Source: JAVWHP01 sp036639955 (GTDB taxonomy: Bacteria > Bacillota_I > Bacilli_A > Erysipelotrichales > Erysipelotrichaceae). From it: a stretch of 12,319 nucleotides of DNA. The stretch covers positions 1-12,319 of the forward strand of contig JAVWHP010000021.1 in NCBI GenBank assembly GCA_036639955.1. The letters are read 5' to 3'. The notes beneath the pieces were generated by a model. It was not told the origin of the DNA. It did not search any database and was given only the letters and a program-made list of their open reading frames with translations. Positions 7,178 through 12,319 of the stretch are shown here, piece after piece (within the stretch, counting starts at the first letter, position 1; every line of letters starts with the position of its first letter). Both the position numbers and the translations under genes were made by a program.

Positions 7178-8419
7178 ATGAAAACAAGAGTTGTAATTAG
7201 TGGAATGGGAGTAGTTAGCCCAATAGGTAATGATATTGAAACTTTATGGGATAGTATAAAATGTGGAAAATGTGGAATTGGGCCAATTACAAATTTTGAT
7301 ACAACTGAATATAAAGTAAAACTAGCAGCTGAAGTAAAAGATTTAGATGCTAGTGCTTATCTTGAACGAAGAGATATTAAGTTTAATGATAAGTCTTCAA
7401 TCTTTGCTCGTATTGCTTGTAAACAAGCAGTAGCTGATGCTAAATTAGATATGACTAAAGAAGATGCTGATCGTGTTGGAGTTATCATCGGATCAGGTAT
7501 TGGTGGAGTTAATTCTATTGAAGTTGCTGCTAAACAAATGGCTGACCGCGGACCAACAAAAGTTTCTCCTTACTTTATACCTATGGCTTTAGTTAATTTA
7601 TCAGCAGGTAATGTAGCTATCGATCATGGTGCTAAAGGTATATGTACAAGTGTTGTTACAGCTTGTGCTGCTGGTACTAATGCTATAGGTGAAGCATTTC
7701 ATAAAATTAGAGATGGTTACCAAGATGTTATGATATGTGGTGGCTGTGAAGCAGCTATTACTCCTTTAGCTATTGCAGGGTTTGCATCTATGCGTGCTCT
7801 ACACTTAGGTGAAGATGCAAACCGTGCAAGTATCCCATTTGATCTTGAAAGAAAAGGATTTGTAATGGGAGAGGGGGCTGGTGCTATGGTTATAGAATCA
7901 TTAGAACACGCCCTTTCCCGTAATGCGAATATCTATGGAGAACTTATAGGTTATGGTGCTAGTTGTGATGCTCATCATATTACTGCTCCATTGAGTGATG
8001 GTAGTGGTGGTGCTAAAGCAATGTTAAATGCTATAAAAGATGCTGATATTAAAACAACTGATGTAGAATACATTAATGCTCATGGTACTAGTACTCCTTT
8101 AAATGATAGTAGTGAAACTACTGCGGTTAAAGCGGCTTTTAAGGACCATGCTTATAAATTAGCTATTAGTTCTACTAAATCTAATACTGGTCACTTATTA
8201 GGCGCTAGTGGCGCTGTAGAAGCTATTATAACGACTAAAGCACTACATGAAGGATTAATACCAGCTACTATTAATTATAAGGTAGAAGATCCTGAATGTG
8301 ATCTTGATATAGTACCTAATAATAATCGAAAAGCAGATATCCAAATAGCTATGAGTAACTCATTAGGTTTTGGAGGACATAACGCATCTATAATTATAAA
8401 GAAATGGACAGGTAAGTAA
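7178..8419 (+). CDS. fabF: Beta-ketoacyl-ACP synthase II
   Basis: FabF condenses malonyl-ACP with the growing acyl-ACP in the elongation cycle. The 413-residue thiolase-fold protein has the Cys-His-His triad C163 (VTACAAGTNAIG), H302 (NAHGTSTPLND) and H339 (KSNTGHLLGA), with conserved K334 and the GFVMGEGAGA loop (227-236). The C-terminal NSLGFGGHNA block is complete. A strong AAAGGAG site at 7166-7172 is five bases from the ATG. This is the only elongating condensing enzyme in the window. If the organism makes unsaturated fatty acids, this FabF or one elsewhere must elongate the cis-unsaturated intermediate, since there is no recognisable fabB. fabZ follows after one base. Confidence 0.97.
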   Translation: MKTRVVISGMGVVSPIGNDIETLWDSIKCGKCGIGPITNFDTTEYKVKLAAEVKDLDASAYLERRDIKFNDKSSIFARIACKQAVADAKLDMTKEDADRVGVIIGSGIGGVNSIEVAAKQMADRGPTKVSPYFIPMALVNLSAGNVAIDHGAKGICTSVVTACAAGTNAIGEAFHKIRDGYQDVMICGGCEAAITPLAIAGFASMRALHLGEDANRASIPFDLERKGFVMGEGAGAMVIESLEHALSRNANIYGELIGYGASCDAHHITAPLSDGSGGAKAMLNAIKDADIKTTDVEYINAHGTSTPLNDSSETTAVKAAFKDHAYKLAISSTKSNTGHLLGASGAVEAIITTKALHEGLIPATINYKVEDPECDLDIVPNNNRKADIQIAMSNSLGFGGHNASIIIKKWTGK

Positions 8420-8420
8420 T

Positions 8421-8846
8421 ATGATATTTAATAGTAATCAAATCCAAGAAATAATCCCACATAGATATCCTATGCAATTAGTAGATCGTATCGATGAGAT
8501 GATTCCGGGTAAATCAATAGTAGGTACTAAATGTATAAGTGTTAATGAAATGCAATTCTGTGGTCATTTCCCAGAAAAACATGTAATGCCTGGAGTTCTT
8601 ATCATTGAAGCTCTAGCACAAACAGGTTCAGTACTATTATTAAGTGAAGAAGCAAACAAAGGTAAAATAGGTTACTTTGCTGGTATTAATAAAGCTAGAT
8701 TTAGACAACAAGTAATTCCTGGCGATGTTCTTACTTTAAAAGTAGAAGTACTACAATCTAGAGCTGGTATTACATTTGCTAGTGCTAAAGCTTATGTAGG
8801 AGATAAACTTGCTGTAGAAGCAGAATTAATGGTAGGTATTCAATAA
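8421..8846 (+). CDS. fabZ: 3-hydroxyacyl-ACP dehydratase
   Basis: FabZ removes water from beta-hydroxyacyl-ACP to give trans-2-enoyl-ACP, the substrate of FabK. The 141-residue hotdog protein has IPHRYP (12-17), the catalytic H49 in GHFP (48-51) and E63 in PGVLIIEALAQTG (57-69). Length is normal. Some usually conserved positions differ: H54 stands where GHFP-x-x-P normally has proline, and C47 precedes GHFP where glutamine is common. The start is one base after the fabF stop with only a weak AGGT (8410-8413) upstream, so translation is probably coupled to fabF. A terminator begins four bases after the stop, making this the last gene of the operon. A FabN-like dehydratase/isomerase activity cannot be ruled out by sequence alone. 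Confidence 0.95.
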   Translation: MIFNSNQIQEIIPHRYPMQLVDRIDEMIPGKSIVGTKCISVNEMQFCGHFPEKHVMPGVLIIEALAQTGSVLLLSEEANKGKIGYFAGINKARFRQQVIPGDVLTLKVEVLQSRAGITFASAKAYVGDKLAVEAELMVGIQ

Positions 8847-8850
8847 TTAT

Positions 8851-8876
8851 AAAAAAACCACTTAGGTGGTTTTTTA
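8851..8876 (+). terminator. Intrinsic terminator of the fab operon
   Basis: A ten-base-pair perfect stem (8852-8861 with 8866-8875) has a CCAC/GTGG core, a TTAG loop and flanking A6/T6 runs, so the T-run follows the GC core as in Rho-independent terminators. It begins four bases past the fabZ stop. The A/T symmetry would let it work in both directions. Confidence 0.93.
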
Positions 8877-8898
8877 TATGTACGTTACTAGAAATAAA

Positions 8899-8907
8899 TG
8901 ATACAAT
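8899..8907 (+). promoter_or_regulatory. Extended -10 promoter for the 8949 gene
   Basis: TG-A-TACAAT forms an extended -10 element 41 bases before the ATG at 8949, just downstream of the fab terminator. No good -35 is seen 16-18 bases upstream. With a start point near 8914, the leader would be about 35 bases. Confidence 0.55.
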
Positions 8908-8948
8908 AATTAACAGCTAGGGAAGCTAAAGGAAAGAGAGGATATATA

Positions 8949-9437
8949 ATGAGTGAATTTGAAACATTTGATGAATCTAGTACTAAACTAAGTAAAGAAA
9001 TTATAATAATGATTGTAGCTATAATTATAGTAGTTATAGCATTATTTCTAAAGTTTAGTATAGTATCATCTGAAGGTAAAGCAGCATATAATAAGCAAAT
9101 GGATGCTTATATTTATAATGCTAAAGTTTTAGAAGAAAGTTTTAAAGATGAAACCCCTAAATTAGTATCACTTGCAATTCAAGAAGTAACTTTTACTCAA
9201 GATGAATCTGATGCTTGGAAATCTAATGAATTTAAGTTTTCTCCTTCAAAGAAAGCAGATATTAAAAAAGGCGAACAAATAACTAAAGATTTAGAACTAC
9301 TTAGAACATCTTTTACAGTAGCTAAAAAAGCACAAGAAGATCTAGATTATCATAAGAAAGCTAGTGCTTTTATGGACTTATGGAAAGATATGAAAACTAA
9401 ATATAATGGATTTGATTATAGTTTATCACAATACTAA
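8949..9437 (+). CDS. Hypothetical single-pass membrane protein
   Basis: I do not recognise this 162-residue protein. A short acidic N-terminus (MSEFETFDES) is followed by a Lys, then one strongly hydrophobic helix at about residues 18-38 rich in Ile and Val. About 120 hydrophilic, Lys- and Glu-rich residues follow, predicted mostly helical and without cysteine. There is no signal peptidase or lipobox motif, so it is probably an N-in anchored protein with its C-terminal domain outside the cytoplasm. GAGG at 8938-8941 sits seven bases before the ATG. It is monocistronic: its own promoter lies upstream and a long hairpin follows 32 bases after the stop. Codon use is like its neighbours, so it appears native. 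The hydrophobic anchor plus helical domain superficially recalls LemA-type proteins, but no LemA motif is seen. Confidence 0.8.
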   Translation: MSEFETFDESSTKLSKEIIIMIVAIIIVVIALFLKFSIVSSEGKAAYNKQMDAYIYNAKVLEESFKDETPKLVSLAIQEVTFTQDESDAWKSNEFKFSPSKKADIKKGEQITKDLELLRTSFTVAKKAQEDLDYHKKASAFMDLWKDMKTKYNGFDYSLSQY

Positions 9438-9469
9438 TTAATAGAAATTATAAACTTATAAATAACATT

Positions 9470-9519
9470 ACAATAAATAAAATAAAACTTACATTCGTGA
9501 GTTTTATTTTATTTATTGT
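9470..9519 (+). terminator. Long AT-rich hairpin terminator
   Basis: A perfect 20-bp inverted repeat (9470-9489 with 9500-9519) extends inward by TAC/GTG (one T-G wobble) to a four-base ATTC loop. The right arm is T-rich, so the inner part (about 9484-9505) can act as stem and the outer arm as U-tract. It starts 32 bases after the preceding stop and runs directly into the next gene's -10 element. Confidence 0.8.
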
Positions 9520-9527
9520 GCTATAAT
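9519..9527 (+). promoter_or_regulatory. Extended -10 promoter for the membrane protein-GNAT unit
   Basis: TG-C-TATAAT is a consensus extended -10 element. Where the -35 hexamer would sit is the right arm of the terminator hairpin, and it has no match to TTGACA. A start near 9534 gives a leader of about 16 bases to ATG 9550 and would leave TTG 9538 almost without leader. Confidence 0.75.
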
Positions 9528-9549
9528 ACTTTAGAGATTGAGGTACATT

Positions 9550-10185
9550 ATGCTAAATAACTTAACACAAAGGAATTTAAATAGAGTAAATAAACTTAAT
9601 AAAGAATATTATAATGAATTTGAAATTATAAAAAAGATTTTAGAAGATAGTAATTTAACGTATTATGTTTATAATGATAATATAGGTATAATATTAAAAG
9701 ATATAATTATTAAACAAACTAAGAATATTCCTTTAGATGGTAGAACTTATGCTGATAAATATATAAAAGATATGAAGGGCATAGATATATATTCTAAAGA
9801 AGTATCTCTTATTGGTATTCAAGTAGAGGGTATTGTTTTATATAACGCTATTGTGGGGTTCTATGCTTTAAATTATTTATTACTTAGTATATTTAATATT
9901 GGACATATGAATAAATTATTAAATCTAGAGCTAGTATTAGCTATTATAGGTACTTGTTTCTTTATACATTTACAAGAGAAAAGATTCAGGCTATGTAATG
10001 AATATGGGTTTTCATTAATTTATAAGTATTTTGATATTATATATTTAATAGTTTATATGATTTTAGAAGTGTTTGTAGTTTGTATTTGGCCTAATAATAT
10101 TTATTATATTAATGTATTATTATTATTGAGTTATATGGTTATTCAGTTAATAAGTTTTAAAAAAGAGATTAAAGATCTAGTATAG
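9550..10185 (+). CDS. Hypothetical membrane protein with about four transmembrane helices
   Basis: I do not recognise this 211-residue protein. An N-terminal cytoplasmic-looking helical part of about 90 residues, rich in Asn and Lys (NLTQRNLNRVNKLNKEYYNE at 4-23), precedes probable membrane helices at about 94-115, 124-141, 160-180 and 184-202, ending in a Lys/Glu tail. The soluble-helix-then-four-helices layout recalls DUF1129-type Bacillota proteins, but I see no diagnostic motif. ATG 9550 is chosen over TTG 9538 (four residues longer) because GAGG at 9540-9543 is six bases before it and the promoter lies just upstream. The stop is TAG, the only non-TAA stop in the window. The GNAT gene follows after 8 bases, so the two are probably co-transcribed. 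Base composition is very AT-rich, even for this window. Confidence 0.78.
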   Translation: MLNNLTQRNLNRVNKLNKEYYNEFEIIKKILEDSNLTYYVYNDNIGIILKDIIIKQTKNIPLDGRTYADKYIKDMKGIDIYSKEVSLIGIQVEGIVLYNAIVGFYALNYLLLSIFNIGHMNKLLNLELVLAIIGTCFFIHLQEKRFRLCNEYGFSLIYKYFDIIYLIVYMILEVFVVCIWPNNIYYINVLLLLSYMVIQLISFKKEIKDLV

Positions 10186-10193
10186 GAGATATT

Positions 10194-10703
10194 ATGAGAA
10201 TGATTAGAGAATTAACAAGTGATAAAGATATAGATTTAGTTGCTAACTTAGCTAGAGTTATTTGGCATGAGTATTTTAGAAAACTTATAAGTATAGATCA
10301 AATAGATTATATGTTAGATAAATTTCAAAGTAGTTCAGCTATTAAACAAGCTATAGAGTTTGATAACTATAAATATTTTGGTATTTATAATGATGATGAA
10401 TTAGCTGGTTATATTGGTATTCAGATCAGAATTAATGATGCTTATCTTAGTAAGTTCTATTTAAATAAGAAGTATCGTGGTTTAGGTTTAGGTAAAGAAC
10501 TTATGGATAAAGCTATTAGTTATGCTTTAGAGAACGATGTTCTTGCTTTAACTTTAAATTGTAATAAGTATAATGAAGATTCTTTAGAGATATATAAGCA
10601 CTTAGGTTTTAAAATTAAAGCTAGTACTGTTAATGAAATTGGTGAAGGTTTTGTAATGGATGATTACATACTTAGTAAGAACTTAGAGTTAATAAATAAA
10701 TAA
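10194..10703 (+). CDS. GNAT family N-acetyltransferase
   Basis: This 169-residue protein is a GCN5-related N-acetyltransferase, transferring acetyl from acetyl-CoA to an amine. Motif A is clear: a beta-strand (YLSKFYL, 84-90) followed by the Q/R-x-x-G-x-G pyrophosphate loop R95-G-L-G-L-G100 and KELMDKAI. Motif B follows with NEDSLEIYKHLGFK (127-140), the usual Y-x-x-x-GF element. The N-terminal WHEYFRKLIS...IDYMLDKFQS region resembles the PaiA-like acetyltransferases of Bacillota, so a polyamine or small amine substrate is possible but unproven. AGGAG at 10184-10188 is five bases before the ATG, favouring this start over the in-frame ATG at 10200. It is the second gene of a two-gene unit. Its last six codons and stop lie inside a terminator stem. 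Confidence 0.9.
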   Translation: MRMIRELTSDKDIDLVANLARVIWHEYFRKLISIDQIDYMLDKFQSSSAIKQAIEFDNYKYFGIYNDDELAGYIGIQIRINDAYLSKFYLNKKYRGLGLGKELMDKAISYALENDVLALTLNCNKYNEDSLEIYKHLGFKIKASTVNEIGEGFVMDDYILSKNLELINK

Positions 10704-10741
10704 CGTACCCTACTGGGTACGTTATTTATTTATTAACTCTA
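10684..10741. terminator. 27-bp perfect bidirectional terminator between convergent genes
   Basis: A perfect 27-bp inverted repeat (10684-10710 with 10715-10741) surrounds a TACT loop. The inner core is AACGTACCC/GGGTACGTT; the outer arms are A/T-rich and give a U-rich tail in both directions. The left arm contains the GNAT gene's last six codons and stop. The right arm ends seven bases before the end of the convergent DUF1846 gene, so the element can end both transcripts. Confidence 0.93.
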
Positions 10742-10748
10742 TAGTGTT

Positions 10749-12233
10749 TTATTGATGATATAGTTTCTTTGTTTGATATTCTGGTTCACATGTTAAGTTC
10801 ATCTTTAGTTTTCTAAATATAGTATTATCTACTTCAGATAGAATTACTGTTGAATGAGCTTCACAGTTAGTTAATTTTGCTAGTTGTTTCATAGCTTGAT
10901 GAGATACTGGATTAGTAGTAGCTGATACGGCTAATGCTATTAGTACTTCATCTGAATGTAATCTTGGATTAGTATTACCTAAGTTATTAACTTTTAACTC
11001 TTGTATTGGTTTTATAACATTAGGGCTTATAATAGGCATATTATCATCTATATTAGCTAATACTTTTATAGCATTCAATATGGCTGCAGCACAGCATCCT
11101 AACAATGGACTAGTCTTACCAGTTACGATGCGGCCATCCCCTAAATCAATAGCCATAGCAGGAGCATCAGTTGCTACTGCTTTGTCTATTGCATATTTAA
11201 CACATTTACGTGCTTCACAAACAGCATTAGCTTGTGACATAACTATTTGTATCTTTTCTATAGTAGATTCATCTATAAAGCCTTTTTTTAGATCACATTC
11301 AGCTTTATAATAACGACGTATAATTTCATCACGACTAGCTTCTTCAGCTCTATCATTATTAATTATACAATTACCAGCCATATTAACACCCATATCAGTA
11401 GGAGATTTATAAGGACTACTACCAAAGATCTTTTCAAACATAGTGTTAAGTACTGGGAATATTTCTACATCTCTATTATAGTTTACAGTAGTTACACCAT
11501 AAGCTTCTAAATGAAAAGGATCTATCATATTAATATCATTTAAATCAGCAGTAGCAGCTTCATAAGCTAAGTTAACTGGATGTTTTAAAGGTAAATTCCA
11601 AATAGGGAAAGTTTCATATTTAGCATAACCAGCTTTAACTCCATGTAAATGCTCATGATATAATTGAGATAAACAAGTAGCCATTTTACCACTACCAGGA
11701 CCTGGAGCAGTAATAACAACTAAAGGTTTAGTAGTTTCAATATAATCATTCTTACCAAAACCTTCATCAGAAACAATAAGAGGTAAATTATTAGGATAAC
11801 CTTTAATAGGATAATGTATAAAAGTCTTAACATCTAAATGATGTAAATGTTTAATAAAAGATTTTACTGTTTCTTGATGGTTATATTGAGAAATAACAAC
11901 ACTACCAACAAATAAACCAACACTTCTATAAGCATCTATTAATCTAAGTACTTCTACATCATAAGTAATACCTAAATCACTTCTAACTTTATTTTTTTCT
12001 ATATCATTTGCACATATAACAATTACTACTTCAATCTTATCTTTTAAAGTAAGTAGCATTTTTAATTTACTATCTGGTTGAAAACCAGGAAGAACTCTAG
12101 CAGCATGGTGATCATCAAATAGTTTACCACCAAATTCTAAGTATAATTTATTATCAAATTGTGATATTCTTTTAAGAATATGTTCACTTTGTAATCTTAA
12201 ATATTTTTCATTATCAAAAGCAAGTTCTTTCAT
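10749..12233 (-). CDS. DUF1846 (UPF0371) family protein
   Basis: This 494-residue cytoplasmic protein matches, by recall of its overall sequence, the DUF1846/UPF0371 family common in Bacillota, whose biochemical role is not established as far as I know. Typical blocks are the N-terminal FDNEKYL...LEFGGKLFDD-HAARVLPGF (6-51), a mid-protein GPGSGK (178-183) resembling a P-loop followed by MATCLSQLYHEH, and GVNMAGNCI (around 290). The length near 500 is normal. There is no signal peptide or membrane helix. An AAAGGAG site (plus-strand CTCCTTT at 12241-12247) lies seven bases before the ATG. It has its own promoter and ends against the shared bidirectional terminator, so it is monocistronic and unrelated in transcription to the fab operon. 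Family assignment is good; ATP or nucleotide binding is inference from one motif. Confidence 0.85.
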   Translation of the reverse strand: MKELAFDNEKYLRLQSEHILKRISQFDNKLYLEFGGKLFDDHHAARVLPGFQPDSKLKMLLTLKDKIEVVIVICANDIEKNKVRSDLGITYDVEVLRLIDAYRSVGLFVGSVVISQYNHQETVKSFIKHLHHLDVKTFIHYPIKGYPNNLPLIVSDEGFGKNDYIETTKPLVVITAPGPGSGKMATCLSQLYHEHLHGVKAGYAKYETFPIWNLPLKHPVNLAYEAATADLNDINMIDPFHLEAYGVTTVNYNRDVEIFPVLNTMFEKIFGSSPYKSPTDMGVNMAGNCIINNDRAEEASRDEIIRRYYKAECDLKKGFIDESTIEKIQIVMSQANAVCEARKCVKYAIDKAVATDAPAMAIDLGDGRIVTGKTSPLLGCCAAAILNAIKVLANIDDNMPIISPNVIKPIQELKVNNLGNTNPRLHSDEVLIALAVSATTNPVSHQAMKQLAKLTNCEAHSTVILSEVDNTIFRKLKMNLTCEPEYQTKKLYHQ

Positions 12234-12261
12234 ATAAGTTCTCCTTTATTTCTCTTATAGA

Positions 12262-12270
12262 ATTATACCA
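12262..12270 (-). promoter_or_regulatory. Extended -10 promoter of the DUF1846 gene
   Basis: On the minus strand TG-G-TATAAT lies 28 bases upstream of the ATG at 12233, giving a predicted leader of about 22 bases with the AAAGGAG site in it. No clear -35 is found 16-18 bases further upstream; a palindrome occupies that spot instead. Confidence 0.75.
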
Positions 12271-12280
12271 AAATTAAGCA

Positions 12281-12295
12281 TGTATTACTAATACA
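12281..12295. promoter_or_regulatory. Palindrome at the -35 position of the DUF1846 promoter
   Basis: TGTATTA-C-TAATACA is a 15-base perfect palindrome (7-base arms, one central base) spanning the expected -35 region of the minus-strand promoter. Its size and position fit an operator for a dimeric regulator. In DNA this AT-rich a chance palindrome is possible, so this is only a candidate. Confidence 0.35.
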
Positions 12296-12319
12296 ATTAT
12301 TATATATTTTATTATTAGT

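Noticed and set aside
11080..11310. Plus-strand open frame inside the DUF1846 gene
   Set aside because: Shadow of the minus-strand gene, without promoter or ribosome binding site.
12281..12295. FapR or FabT operator
   Set aside because: The palindrome does not match the remembered FapR or FabT consensus and lies by a gene unrelated to fatty acid synthesis.
1..12319. Absence of TGA stop codons as a sign of TGA recoding to Trp
   Set aside because: Fourteen genes are too few, and the Trp codons checked in the fab genes are all TGG with no gene interrupted by TGA, so the standard bacterial code fits.
1..12319. CRISPR array, tRNA or rRNA gene, insertion sequence or phage integration site
   Set aside because: No direct repeat series, cloverleaf-like intergenic sequence, transposase or integrase was seen; the intergenic regions are short and filled by promoters and terminators.

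Overview
The window is about 12.3 kb of low-GC bacterial DNA. Standard-code genes (all visible Trp codons are TGG), strong AAAGGAG/GGAGG ribosome binding sites, TGNTATAAT-type promoters, FabK as enoyl reductase and split AccA/AccD subunits point to a low-GC Bacillota, possibly Erysipelotrichia-like or a related Bacilli or clostridial lineage. The exact taxon cannot be read from the window. Of 14 genes, 13 end in TAA, one in TAG and none in TGA.

Bases 1-8876 are one continuous type II fatty acid synthesis operon on the + strand: accC (5' end cut off) - accD - accA - fabH - fabK - a FabX-like/NMO-family flavoenzyme - fabD - fabG - fabF - fabZ, closed by an intrinsic terminator. Genes overlap or are separated by at most 23 bases, and no internal promoter or terminator is apparent. 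AccC/AccD/AccA carboxylate acetyl-CoA to malonyl-CoA. FabD loads malonyl onto ACP and FabH starts chains. FabF elongates, FabG reduces, FabZ dehydrates and FabK reduces the enoyl group. No acyl carrier protein gene and no fabA/fabM-type gene lie in the window.

The most interesting gene is the second FabK-superfamily protein (4395-5501). It carries a C-terminal four-cysteine cluster (C294, C297, C301, C309) and closely resembles Helicobacter-type FabX, an FMN/[4Fe-4S] acyl-ACP dehydrogenase/isomerase that makes unsaturated fatty acids. Next to a canonical FabK and in a cluster without FabA or FabM, it is a candidate for the double-bond-introducing step.

Bases 8877-10741 hold two short + strand units, each with its own extended -10 promoter. 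The first is an unrecognised single-pass membrane protein, closed by a 20-bp perfect hairpin. The second is a two-gene unit of an unrecognised four-helix membrane protein followed by a GNAT acetyltransferase. A 27-bp perfect palindromic hairpin separates this unit from the convergent last gene (10749-12233, - strand), a DUF1846/UPF0371 protein. Its promoter, with a 15-base palindrome where the -35 would be, lies near the right edge.

Within the fab operon, neighbouring genes differ sharply in whether synonymous third positions end in T or A, a patchiness that function does not explain.
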